The notes under the pieces are model-generated. The model saw only the letters and a list, made by a program, of their open reading frames with translations, made no database searches and had not been told where the DNA came from. From the NCBI GenBank assembly GCA_014898415.1, contig RCTD01000008.1:1488001-1552000 (forward strand): a stretch of DNA of 64,000 bases, given 5' to 3'. The translations under genes and the position numbers were made by a program. Source of the DNA: Stromatinia cepivora. Lineage: Eukaryota; Ascomycota; Leotiomycetes; Helotiales; Sclerotiniaceae. This document shows positions 22,530 to 34,736 of this stretch, piece after piece. Each line of letters starts with the position of its first letter. Within the stretch, counting starts at the first letter, position 1.

Positions 22530-22810
22530 AGATTAATGATTCAAAGGTTTAATCAAGTATTAGAAAAAGATTACAATGAAATATTCGCATTAATAATGAA
22601 ATTAAATATATTCAGATTATTTCTAATTATTATTATAAAGGAAAATTTGGAATACTTATATTTCGATATCAAAAATATCTTTATTGAATTGTATTTGAAA
22701 AAAGAGATTTATTTTGAACTATTCTAAGATATCAAAATCGAAAAGGGATATATATTACAAGCCCTACAAAGTCTATATAATTTAAAGCAAATTAGAAGAG
22801 ATTAAAGTTT
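22530..22810 (+). pseudogene. Copia reverse transcriptase remnant
   Basis: Reads QRFNQVLEKDYNEIFALIMK, then LYFDIKNIFIELYLKKEIYF (first catalytic region, D retained) and LQALQSLYNLKQIRRD. The matching palm segment with the second acidic pair continues at about 22900 (LIYIDNIIII, where YVDDxxx is usual, so the second D is N). This is a clear copia-type RT. Confidence 0.8.
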
Positions 22811-23159
22811 ATTATTGAAAAAAGAGCTTTTAGATATAAACTTTATACAAAGTTTGGCAGATTCATATCTATATATATCCAAAAATCATAATATAATATT
22901 ATTAATATATATTGATAATATCATTATTATATTATATATATCATTACAAATTATTTGGTTTGATAAAAAACTATCAATCTGTTTTAATATTAAGAATCTA
23001 GGAAAGATTAATAAGATCTTAAATGTTAAGATCATTTGTGATAGAAAAGTATATATATTAATTATAAATCAAAAAGAATATCTCAATATTATATTAATCA
23101 AATATAGTATTATATATAAATAATATCAAACCAAGAAACTATCAATAATAAATTATACC

Positions 23160-23660
23160 TATCTCGGATTAACAATTGATAACAATGAATTAATAGATAT
23201 AAATAAATATCAATAACGAATAGGAAATGTGATTTATCTAATAGTATATATTCGATTAGATATAGTATTCTTAATTGAAAGATTTTTACAATTTATAGCA
23301 AAACCAGCAAAACATCATATTATAGCTTTGAAGAATCTGATATAATATCTAAAATCAATAATCAAACAGAAACTATAATTCGGGCTAAAGGAAATACAAC
23401 CTAATATCTGTAAAGAATATAATATATCTGATAATATAATAAAGGTATATATAGATATAGATTGGGCTAATAATAAATATCATCAGAAAAGTGTTTTAGA
23501 GAGAATTGTGATATTCTATAGAAGCTTTATATTATAGACTAATAAGAAATAAATATCTATAGCTATTTCTAATACAGAATTAAAATATATTATAATAACA
23601 ATATTTATTAAACAAAGGAGATAGATTATATAAATACTTAAAGATCTATTCAGATCAAAT
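23160..23660 (+). pseudogene. Copia RNase H remnant
   Basis: Blocks YQ.RIGNVIYLIVYIRLDIVF, IAKPAKHHIIALKNLI, IDIDWANNKYHQKSVLERIV and ISIAISNTELKYIIITIFIK match the copia RNase H region (DxDWAG..., S..STEAEY motifs) with heavy transition damage. At its end lies the polypurine tract at 23941-23950. Confidence 0.75.
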
Positions 23661-23950
23661 TATATTGAAAAGAACAAAAATACAATTCAAATGCTTGATA
23701 ACAATTAAAGTACTTTAATTTTAATTAAGAATCTATATTTGTATAAATAATCTAAATATATAGATATCAATTATCACTTTATTAAGGATTTGATAGAAAA
23801 GAAGAAAATCACTATTAGTTATATCAATATATATAATATAATTATCGATGAAATAATGAAACTTTGTACAAAGATTGCTTTCGAAAGGTTCAAGAAAATA
23901 TTAGGATTAGTAGTCTAGAAGAATCGAATAGGATATTCTCAATAGGGGAG

Positions 23951-24116
23951 TATTAGAAATGAGACCATTATAGGATTAGAATTGAGGTTATGTGATCATA
24001 ATAATGCACAAACTATATTTGGGGATAACCTCAATTCTATTCTTACTAGAATTATAGATCCTTAGTTCAATTTATATAGTCAACAATACTACTACTTCCT
24101 GCACCAAAAGTTAACA
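23951..24116 (+). repeat. Copia 3' LTR
   Basis: Same length as the 5' LTR, beginning TATTAGAAATGAG and ending AAAGTTAACA. It retains the sequence TGCACAAACTATATTTGGGG shared with the 5' copy. Confidence 0.9.
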
Positions 24117-25475
24117 ATATATATATTAGTAGGTCAGGATCGGATTACTTGATTTTGTTAATAGGGAAATTTAAATGATATAAATCGTATATATTCTTTT
24201 TCAATATATTATTTATTTCTATTATCAAGTTTAGAAATATCTTTTTATTTATTTTACCGATTCTGTTTGGAAATATTATTTCAGTAGTCTTTTTTGATAG
24301 GAAATCCTTTGCCAATTTATAAATGAAGAAGATATTCTAATTATAAACGATTAAAAAAGAGCTACAAAGTTGAATGATTTCTTTCAAATGAATTTCTAAT
24401 TTAATTAGATATATCAATTCGTAGAGTGTAATAGGTTGAAAAGCTACTATTATAATAGTTATAAACTGAAAATAGAGCTCAATTATTTTATATTCTTTTA
24501 TATCTAGAATTTATTATAGTATATATTTGTATAAAAGATTCAATTCTGGAGGGTAATAATTTTGTAAGATTGAAATTATGAAGAATTGAAGTTCTTGAAG
24601 ATTTTGGCAAACCAAAGTCATCCAAAGGAAGGTTCCGTTCGCATTCAGATCAGTTATGATTAAAGACAAACCACTTAACGCAAAGAAATTCAATTAGATT
24701 GAAAACAATTAGACGAAGTAATTTAATCATATCCTTTTCGTATTTATCAAGTGCATCAATAATCAAGATTATTGGCTTCAAATTCTTATCATACAAGATA
24801 TTCTTCAGAATATTAAAGAGTGCCATTTATACATTAATACCTTTAAATAACTGCTTCCCTGGAACCTCATATTCCTTTTGTAAATGCCGAATGAATGAAG
24901 GCTGTTCATCTAAAAGTATATAAATAAGGTTATATAGAATGGAAATAACACTATTAATAATATCGATATTGCTTTAACAAAAGAAATAAATTAAAATGTA
25001 ATTATTTGATGTCTGTATTTCGTCTATGATATTATATAACAATATAATCTTGTTTTATTAGGATCTCCTTTCATTTATAATAAGCGATTGCTTTGGTCGT
25101 TATATTATTGTTGGTATTCTATGTTTTTGAAGATCTATTTGTATACTTTAAGAAATAGTCCTTTTTTCAGTTCTTCGATATATTGTTTGTTCTTTTATGG
25201 ATTGATAATGAATAGATCAATTAAATAGCATTTGTCTGAAAAGAAAGGATTATCAGGATTACTTTCGATCTCTTTATTAAGCTTTCTAAATATTTTATCC
25301 TTTCCTTTGTTATAGATAATTAATATGGATATTTCAAAGATACTAAACAAATTATATATTGTGTTTTCTTTTTTCATCGAAATTCTGTTTTCCGTTTATT
25401 TTATTTTATTAATAATACTAAATTTCAATAAAAGAACTCCTTAAAGCGCTTCAATAGTAATTTCTGTGATTTTAT
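24117..25475 (-). pseudogene. NACHT-WD40 NLR pseudogene, NACHT (5') part
   Basis: Minus-strand translation, with frame changes and stops, shows the NACHT domain of a fungal NLR in order. It has CYLIDLFIINP..K..YIEELKKG (the 'LxxLxxTDPR..RIEETKGG' lead-in), YNDQSNRLL(stop)MKGDPN (mutated P-loop, normally WxKGDPGKGKT) near 25050, ILYNLIYILLDEQPSFIRHL, then LIIDALDKYEKD (Walker B, normally DALDE) near 24780 and VKWFVFNHN(stop)SECERNL (normally VKWIVSSRNW). The Walker A Gly/Lys residues are damaged. NACHT domains bind NTP and oligomerise to trigger cell death in fungi (family knowledge). It is bounded on the right by the gypsy LTR at 25476 and on the left by the copia element, beyond which the WD40 part continues. 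Confidence 0.8.
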
Positions 25476-25767
25476 TGTGAAAGAGGTAGGTCGAGATACG
25501 TGCGTCCCGATAGCACACTGTAAGGAGAAATGGGAATTGGAACTGATCAGATTACATTGTAGAGGCTTCAAGTAGTAAAACTAATAGGTTTAGATAATGA
25601 TTTGGGTTATACACAAATGGGGTACAAAAAGATTAATAGAAAAACAATTGATTTCTTTCAAGAAAAAAAGAATAGAATTTTCTCTTATATCTAATTACAA
25701 AAAGTTATATGATTATATAACTACGAATTAATTATATGTTAGGCTTTGATATCTCAATTTTCTTATA
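25476..25767 (-). repeat. Gypsy 3' LTR
   Basis: 292 bp, the less mutated of the two copies (CGTGCGTCCCGATAGCACAC against ATACATCCCAATAGTATACT in the other). On the minus strand it ends TCTTTCACA. It abuts the NLR remnant. Confidence 0.9.
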
Positions 25768-25999
25768 CTCTTTTTTTCCCCGAAATATATATTCTATTTG
25801 GCCTCAGAATAGTTACAAAGGGTAAAAATCAAAGAGATCAAAAAAAACAATTAAATTAGAGAAAGCCAATTGGAATATTAATAAATTAGGGTGGTAAACA
25901 ATTTTTAAGATCGTTTTAAAAAAACAATATACTTTAGGTTTTTATTAATCCAAATCTGCTTTTATCATTTTTTTACCAAATTCAATAGGAGTTTCAAGT

Positions 26000-26964
26000 T
26001 TCTAAAAAGTATCCTTATTATTCTTTTTATCTCTAATCTTTCTTAAATATTTATTCGAATATTTTACAACGGATTTTGTACTTGTAATTGGATTTTTTGA
26101 TGATTCTTGAATACGATTTGAATAGCGAATAAGGACTTTTGGTATTACAAACTTTTGCTTAGTATTGGAGAAATGATTCTTTCTTTTATTGTTAGATTTT
26201 ATAGGAGGCTTTTTTGTTGAAGGGCGATTTATTTGTTTTCCATCTGATTCATAATTTGCATTAGGGATTGAAGCAGTATTTTGTATCCCAAAAGGTCCAA
26301 CTGGGAACGGATTGGATGGTGTTGCAGATTGATTCTGAATCGGTTCTTGCTCTGTAACTTCTTTTTCCTTCCCAATAAACTTTTTTGGTATAGATTAAGA
26401 TTTCTTAATAGGAGATTCTCTACTAATTAGATTTACAATCTCCTAATTACTAGTATTTTCTTTATCAAAGAATTTATCATTTTCGAGGTTTTTATTACAA
26501 AGAACTTCTTGTTTCTATAAAGATATATTATAATTTATAAATAATGATTGATTTTCCCATTACTTTTCTTTATCTTGGAATACTTCAAATTGAATGGTTA
26601 AATCCATCATTGCAAGATTACACCATCGTTTATACCAAAGTTCAAATTCATTATTATTAATTTCGAATAATTTGTTTGTTATTCTCTTTACAATATTAGA
26701 ATTCCAAAATAAATATTCTAAAAGAACTATAGAAAAATGATTTTGTAGGATAAAATTGATATTAAAAGAAAAGGATTGGGGAATATAAAGATCTTCTCCA
26801 TTAAATTTGTTTAATTCAAAAGGGATAATTTGATTTTGGAGAGATCTCCAAAGGTTTTTATAGAAACTATTATTCTTTATATTCTTTTCGTTTGAAGTTA
26901 CAATTAGATAAGAGATCAATACCAAAATCGATTTATAGGATTCAGAAGAGTTGATATATCTCAA
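26000..26964 (-). pseudogene. Extra 3' coding region of the gypsy element
   Basis: Open minus frame 26964-26560 (NLWRSLQNQIIPFELNKFNG; FELWYKRWCNLAMMDLTIQF) followed in the same orientation by a low-complexity, basic tail (PIQNQSATPSNPFPVGPFGI; RPSTKKPPIKSNNKRKNHFS; KFVIPKVLIRYSNR). It lies some 3.3 kb downstream of integrase and inside the LTRs, so it belongs to the element. It is not a chromodomain or RNase H sequence I recognise. It could be an accessory or a captured host sequence; function unknown. Confidence 0.6.
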
Positions 26965-29900
26965 AATAGTATCTGATTGAATTACAATTGTTCAGGATTC
27001 AGATCTAGTCAAAATCCTTCAACAAAATTGATTCTTTTATTCGGCCTTCTAGAAAGCTTTCTTTTTTATTATTCAATCAAAATTATATTATGATTAATGG
27101 GTGAAAGAATACTTTTTTAGAAATTCCCGAATTAAATTGTCGTTATTATTTAGTTTATAAAAAGTAAAGATTTAATGCTTTTTATAAAAACTTTTAATCG
27201 ATTCCCTTGATTTAAAAAGATCGATTACAATAATCATTCTTTTTGAAATTTCTTTTTGTTTGTTTTTAGAAATTAAATAGAAAAGATTAAAGAAGGAATA
27301 ATAAAGATTAAACTTTTTATTATAATTAGGAAAACATAATATAGACAAAAATACCAATATAAAACAAAATTCTTTATTCTTTCGAGTATGAATAGTAGTA
27401 TACTATAAAACAGGATTGTATTTTAAAAGGAATTGAATAATTAAAAAATAATAATTCGGAAATGGGTCTTTTTTAAAGATTCCATAAAAATACTATTTGT
27501 AAATAACGAAAATATCTTTGTAAATATTTTGTAAATCGAATTTATCTCTTTATTCGAAGATATATTAAAATAAAGGGATATACAAAATAAATTGGTTTTC
27601 AAAGGATTCTTTATTTGATGGTTTTAATAGAAAAAGATTATCTTTAAAAGCTTTACTAGAGTCAAAGGAATAGAAGTTTTCTATTGAACCGAATCAATTG
27701 GGATCGAAAGTTTACTTTGATTGTTCCAGAGCTAAAGATTGATACAAACAGAATTAAGGGTAGAATATCTTTATCAATTTTATTTCATTAATATACTCTT
27801 GATTTCTGGTAATAGTAATCAATTTATTTTGTAATTCCTTAATTGAAACATATTTCGACTTTAAATTGAAAAGTTTTGCCAAAATATGTAAATAATATAT
27901 ATATAAAGTATCTATAATAATTTGTTCTCCCAATGATACAACAATTTTCTATTCTACTTGATCGGTAATGTATCCATTATCTATTAAAAAGTATCATCCC
28001 TCTTCAAATTGATAGTCTAAATTATAAGAACAGTTTTTCAGCTTTTATGAAGAATTTAAGATTGTTTTAAAATTATCGGAGATTGAATTATTATTATTTG
28101 AAATAAATTCAATATTGTAATCAATTATATAATGATGAAATATAAATCTATTCAGAATAGATGGATAAAAAAGGGCTTTTTTCGAAAAATCAAAATGATA
28201 ACCTTTCTTTTCCTATTTATCGATATTCGCGGTTGTAGATTCCGAAATTGGTACAATTGTTTGGAAATGGAGAAGTCGATGTGTATAAGGGGTATCTGGT
28301 ATAGCAATTATTTTCAATCGTTTTTCAGTATTAGATTCCTTTTCATCATTATCATTGTTAAAGGGTACCGGGGCAGTTTCTGCGGCAATTATTTCGCGGA
28401 TAGGCTTATCCCTTTATTAAGCTTCGAAGGGGTTTTCGCCTTTACAATATTTTCTTAGAAATCCAAAGTTATCGAAAGTAAGTTTATAGATTCTGAGAAT
28501 AGGATTCTATATAAGATTATAAAAAAGAAATATTTAATCTTTTTTATTCTTTATATTAACTTTTATAATGAATTTATATATAATATAGAAATCTGTAGGG
28601 CTATACTTTTTGATTCCTTTGCCTCTCTTTTGTATAAAGTGTTCAATCATATATTTGTTCAAAAATTTTACAAGGATTTAAGGGCTAAAACAAAAGATAT
28701 AATAAATTATATCCATTTTTATTAAAGTATTATTTAAATTTATATCTTCTGATTAAAGGTAGGCAAGAACTTTTCCTTAAACGATTATCCAAATTCTTTC
28801 GAGATTTTTAAGATCTTCTTTAATTTTATTATAATATTATTCGACAAATTGAATTGTATTATTATTTTTAACAAAATAATTAACCTTAAAGAGATTAATT
28901 ACTTTATAAAGTTTTTGATCTTCAATCTGATCTTTTATTTCATTTATAAAGTTTCCAATAAGATCAGTAATATTTATAAAGTAATTAAATTATTATTCAA
29001 GAACATTATATTTTTCTTTAATTTCAAAAGTTTCAATGAATACAAATACTTCGATTTCGTTGTTGAAGGAATGATTCTTATATTGAATAAGAAAAGGGGT
29101 GTTATTATTAATAGAGCGGGAGGCTATAACCTGATTAGATTCTTCTTCAAATATTATATCAAAATTTAAATAAAAATTTGTATAAATAATAAAATAAGTA
29201 TAAATAAAGAGTTGGTAATTTTAAATCAAATTATTAGAAAGAATAGATTTAAAAAGAAAATATTGAATTATTCAAGTATTATTCAGGAATTGTTCGTAAG
29301 TTATTCAAAAGCGAGGTTAATGGTATAATAAGTTTTTTCAAAAAGGATTTAAATACCCTTTCCCTTTTAAAGATTATAAAACTTTCTTTATTGAACTTTT
29401 TAATTGGTGGTTAGAAACTTGTAATAACAATTTCTTTTTGGTTTGTTATATTTGCTTTTTTTTCTTTTAGTTTTATATCATTTTATGATTGAATAAAGAA
29501 TAATTTTTAGTTATTTATTATCTTTTGTTTGGAAGATTATGGATGTTTAGAAATTTGATTCTTTTGGTTTATTTATTCATATAAATCCTTAGAATTGTTA
29601 TTTACAAAGAGATTTGAATGTAAAATATATTTCTTGAAATGAATATTTGTATAGATTCTATTAAATGGGGTATTATTTATTTTTTCAAAGGTGTATATAG
29701 AAAGATCCTTTAATTTTTTTATTATTTTATAAAATCTGTATTATTTAAAAGCAAGTTTTGTATTGTAAGATATATCGATTTTTGATCAAGGGTTGTAATG
29801 TAGAATTATATCTTTAGTTCGAATATTCTTATTCAATATTTTACAATCGAAATTATATCGAAGTTTATTATCTTTTTTGTAGTATTGTTTACAAAGGATT

Positions 29901-30199
29901 GCTTCCTTAATATCTTCATTTAATATTTTTAATTGTTGTACTTTAATGATTAATAAATCTTTCTGGGTTTGTATACTTTTCTAATTAAGGATCCTTCAAA
30001 TCGTATATATAGTTTCAAAAGGCAATACAGTTTTCTGTTTGTAAATCAATTCAAACGGTGTTTTGTTTGTTGGTTTATGAATTGAGATATAATTAATGAA
30101 TAATATTGTTTCCAATCATTCAGATTATCTATATCCTCTTTATAATAAATGGGAAAGTGTTTCTGTGATAGAATAATGATCTCTTTCCATTATTCTATT

Positions 30200-30700
30200 A
30201 GCTTATAGGTGATAAACTGATATTTTGATTTTGTCGATTCTATACTTTTTGTAATAAGTAAGTACAACGTTTTTGTTTTTAAATCTTTTATTCATAATGA
30301 TTTCTTTAAAGAGATTATAATAATAGATTACTTTATAAAGGAATTTAGTAATCGTTTTTGAAATAGTATTCTGTAAAGTTTTAGCTTCTATCTAATCATT
30401 TAGATTTTTTTGTAAAATAATGAAATATTTGAATCTATAATTGTTAAGCATTTTTATAATATCCATATCAATTTTATATCAAATATCTAAGGTCCAAATG
30501 GCAATTATTGGTTCATTTATTTATTTGGACGATTTGAATTAATAAATGGAATAAAAAGTCATCTAATTTTTTATATTTTTGTATATCCCATTCTATCAAT
30601 AATAATTATATATTTTAATATACAATAATTCTAGATCTTTATGATCTAATTTTTTATATATTCGAATTATAATTTTTACTTTTTTGATTAAATCGTTATT
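30200..30700 (-). pseudogene. Gypsy integrase remnant
   Basis: Minus translation near 30480-30310 gives DMDIIKMLNNYRFKYFIIL, NLND..EAKTLQNTISKTIT and KFLYKVIYYYNLF. This corresponds to the integrase core of fungal gypsy elements (D.VHMP...G..YLVVARDDLS.WVEA..L). Trp has become a stop. Confidence 0.65.
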
Positions 30701-31837
30701 TGTTATTATATAAACAGGAGGTAATCCATCTCTCCGGATTCTGAATAGACAATGATCCCTTATATAGAAATTGAGAATTTCCTTTTTGAAAGTTTGTTAA
30801 TCCTTTGTTGGTATATTTTTAGATCTTTGTAGTATAATGATATATTAAGTAATTATTTGTATTCTTTTATTTCCGCTTTCCAAAATTTGAGATGGTCTTA
30901 AAATTTTGGAGTTATTTATGCTTATTATTGGATCTATTTGTAATGAGTTCAGATCTGTGATAATCGAATTATCAATATTCTTTTTATATTCTTTATTAAT
31001 ATCATCCGAGGCAATTCGTGGTTATTATAATAAAGTATCTATAATAGTGTTTTTATTTTCAGAAATATGTTTGATATCAAAGTCGAAGAGCTTGATCCAA
31101 ATAATTCATTTTGTAATCAAAGTATCAAATAGATTTGTAATTGTTTTATTTAGTTAAATTATAAATACATTTGTATCAATTTCTAAAAGGAAATGAACAT
31201 TATAAAGATCTCTTTTGTATTTTTGTAGAACTTTGAATACTCCTTTGTATTCTCTTTTAATAATATTATAATTTTGTTTAATATAATTTCATATATTATT
31301 CTTATATTTAATAACAATGTAAAACTTATTATCATATATTTGATCTAAAATAGCTCCCTATCCTATCAAGTTAGCATCGATAGTGAACATAATGGTTCTG
31401 GCTTTAGATAAATAAATCAATAGAAAAAGGATTGGGGCCGAAATTAATTTGTTTTTTAATAAGATTATTATAACATTATAATTAACGGTTCAAATGAATT
31501 TTATATCTTTCTTTAATAATATATAAAAAGGCTTTATAATAATGACGAAATTCTCTATTCAAAATCGATAGAAAATATATACTCTAAAAAACATTCTAAC
31601 TTTATGATCGTTCGAGTAAAATAATCATTTAAATATTTTGATGATTTTGGTAATATCGGGATTTCTTCCTTCAAAATTGATATAATAATTTACGATTCGG
31701 ATTCTATTGTAATACTATTTGGATTTGATACTAATAATATATTCTACATATTCAATATATTCTATTATAGCGTTTAAGTTTTTCAAGTATTCAATAATGA
31801 ACTTTTTCAATCTAAATTCAATTTCAACTTTATTATA

Positions 31838-32608
31838 TCAAATTCTGGGACCCTTAATTTCAATATCATCCAAATAAGATATAGCAATATCAGATATGAT
31901 ATTCCATAATATCCTTAATACAATCCTTACAAATTGAACAACCGAATTAATAGCTTTTTGTAATAAAATAATGAACTTCATCAAATCAAAAGGGATTATA
32001 ACAACAATAATGTTTCTATTTTTTTTATCTAAAGATATTTGATTATATTTAGAGAAAAAATCAATTAAGGATATTAATAAGTATTCAATCATTTATTCAG
32101 CAAATTCTTCTAAATTTGAAGGCATATTTGTATCTCACAGGGTTATAGTATTTGCTTTTGTCATTATAATAACGATATAGTATTTGTTAATTTTGCTTTT
32201 TTTAATTAAATATTAAGGATTTCAGTATAATCCTTTTTCTTCTTTTAATATATCTTGCTTGATATAGTCTCTTATTATTTCGATAATTATTGATAAGAGG
32301 GCTTTAAGGGGTATAAAATCAGGAGCTTGTTAGATTTTATGTGATATTGTCTTGATAATCTGTAGCAGGGTAATTGAAGGTTTGATATTGCTGGTTTCCA
32401 TTTAGTCAAAAGTTAATATTACTTTTCGATTTTGTAATAGTATAAAGAGAAGTTCCTTTTCATATTCCCAAAATATATTTTCGATATCTAACAATACTAA
32501 ACGTTTTTGTATCAATCGGAAACTCTCAAATCTAATATCGAAATACAATATTAAATACTTCGAAAAGGAATTTGATAATTGATATTTAGGGTGTTTTGTA
32601 TATTCCAA
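31838..32608 (-). pseudogene. Gypsy reverse transcriptase remnant
   Basis: Open block 32092-31838 contains LIDFFSKYNQISLDKKNRNI, VIIPFDLMKFIILLQKAINS and ISYLDDIEIKGPRI. The last includes the catalytic (Y/F)LDD and the GPR typical of a fungal gypsy subgroup. A preceding block 32608-32402 (TKHPKYQLSNSFSKYLILYF; WEYEKELLFILLQNRK) is the pre-RT region of the same polyprotein. Confidence 0.85.
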
Positions 32609-33253
32609 TTCTAATCAATTAGAATCATCTTTTAGGATTTCTTTATCGATATATTTTATTTCATTTGAAGGTTTTATCTTGTTTTTTTTTTCTTATATAT
32701 ATCATTAATCGGAACGAGAATTTCGGATTTGATATTGATTAGTTTCTTTCAAGTATTATTTTCTATCTTAAGTTCTTTCAAATCGAAATGAATATTATTA
32801 ATAGCAAAGTATTTCTGAAATCCTTTTAATTCCGAATCTTCAATATTGTTAAATATATCTTCGATATCAAAATCAAAATCAATTCGAATAATATCCGTGC
32901 TGAGTTTTACAGAATTTAAGATCGTTTTAAAATTTGGAATATCAATCAGGAGTTCTAAGAAATGGTTTTTAACGAATTCTTCAAATTTCCCTTCACTTTT
33001 AATAGTATTTAGGATTTTTGGAAAATTATTAATACAATCCTTAGAATTTATATTGTTTATTCTTTTCCCGGCTTTTCAAGATTAGCCTTTATAACATTTG
33101 TTTTGCATTTTGATTTAATCGTTTAACAATCGGTTTTATTAACATTATTATTATTAGTAATCTATATAATCTATTTATCTCCTTTGTATTCAAAATCGAT
33201 CTTTCTTATAAACAGATATAGCATTTTCAATAGCAATGGATCTTTGGCATTAT

Positions 33254-33469
33254 TCAAGATGAAGATATCAATGATATTTTAATTTTTCCAAAATTGATTT
33301 CTACATCTTCAATCAATCCATATAAAATAGTGGCACTTCCATCAAAGATGATTATTATCGCTTTATATTCATATATTGTAAATCCCAATTCTTTTACAAC
33401 TTCCAGGCTCATTATATTGATTATCGATTCCGAATCGACAATACTACTAATTTTGATATTCTTACCCAC
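33254..33469 (-). pseudogene. Gypsy protease remnant
   Basis: IKISSIVDSESIINIMSLEV with a downstream VEINFGKIKISLI. The aspartyl protease signature D-S/T-G reads D-S-E here, a G->A change at the essential glycine. Confidence 0.7.
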
Positions 33470-34511
33470 AAAGATTACAATGATAATAGATATATTGTAT
33501 ATTTCTTTTGATTGATAATTAAAGAAGGTATTTAAATGATTAATAGTTGCTAAAACTGTTGCAACTTTTTCGATAGGAATTTCTGAATTTTTGAAAAGCT
33601 CTTTTTGTTCTTTGATATCTGCGATTGATGTTTTTTTTGAGAATTTGTTTAAAAAGATCTAGTATATATATAAAAACAATCCCAATTATTATCGGAATTT
33701 CGATTCTATAAATCCGTTCCAAGATTTCTATTAGGGATTCTATAGTATAAACAATGATTAATACTTATTTCTTTATTCTTAAGGATTTAATACAAGAATT
33801 GAATATTCTATCCTCTCGCATTATACCATTCTCATTAAATTCAAAAAGGCTTTCCCCTCCCTGAAATTCTTTTGTTTTGTCTTCTTCGTTTTTGTTAATA
33901 TCTATGGTTTCATTTTTATTGAAGAATTCTTTTTTTAGTCTTTCTTTTTCAATTTGATCTATTGTTCTAAATAATATCTTTCGAAAAGTATTTAACGATT
34001 TTTGGGATTTATCAACTTCACTTTATCCTATCGATTTGAATTTTTTAGATGGTCGGTTTTATAACCTTGAGATTTCTTTAAATTAAATAACTATATTGAT
34101 ATTGATAATTTCCCTTCCTTGATAATTGATATTATTTATAAATATACTCTTCACGATTTTGATACTAAAGATTCCGAGATTCAGCAAACCATTCTCAATA
34201 TTGAGTTTCTTTAATTGTTTCTTTTGCTAATCAAATCTATAAGTTTTTGTATACATTTCAATTTAATAATTCTCTAAAGAATTCTTTTGTTTAAAGATTG
34301 GGGAAAAATTGAAATATTTTTTGGGACCAAATATAAAGATTCTATATTTATTATAATAATACAATCCAATATTAATATCATTAATTTTTTTAAAACAATT
34401 TTGTTTTATAATATAATCATTATTATAAAGAAATCTTTCAAAACAATAGTAACAGAAATAATCCTTTTTGTAAACTTTATTTATATCAAAAAGAATTCTC
34501 TTCTATTTATT

Positions 34512-34736
34512 CTAAATAGAATAATCATCTTGTTTTGTATTACTTTTTCGATAAGTAATTTGATATTGTAATAACGAAAAGGATAACTTCGAATCCTTTG
34601 TACCTTTGATTCTCGCCCTTAGATAATTCATATTAAATTTATCCAAGAAATCAATGATTTCATTTATAACGTTCTTTATCTCCTGTCCTTGAGAATAAAA
34701 CTTTGTACTAGTATCGAAGATAAATAGAGTTTTCAT
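34512..34736 (-). pseudogene. Gypsy gag-region remnant
   Basis: Short open block (IIDFLDKFNMNYLRARIKGT; LSFSLLQYQITYRKS) in the position expected for gag, upstream of protease. Assigned by position only. Confidence 0.4.

Larger units (their letters stand above)
18637..24116 (+). mobile_element. Complete but RIP-inactivated Ty1/copia retrotransposon
   Basis: Flanked by LTRs of exactly 166 bp (18637-18802 and 23951-24116) and by ATATA at both outer edges (18632-18636, 24117-24121), consistent with a 5-bp target duplication. Domains follow the copia order gag, zinc knuckle, integrase, reverse transcriptase, RNase H, all on the plus strand and all interrupted by stops, most of them C->T derived. 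A polypurine tract AATAGGGGAG directly precedes the 3' LTR. Total length 5480 bp, usual for the family. It is inserted antisense within an NLR gene. Confidence 0.9.

Noticed and set aside
28132..28458. Plus-strand open frame of 108 codons within the gypsy element
   Set aside because: Antisense to the element's coding strand, low-complexity composition, no domain; a shadow frame.
28849..29169. Plus-strand frame rich in Ile/Asn/Phe
   Set aside because: Composition typical of AT-rich random sequence and antisense to the gypsy coding direction.
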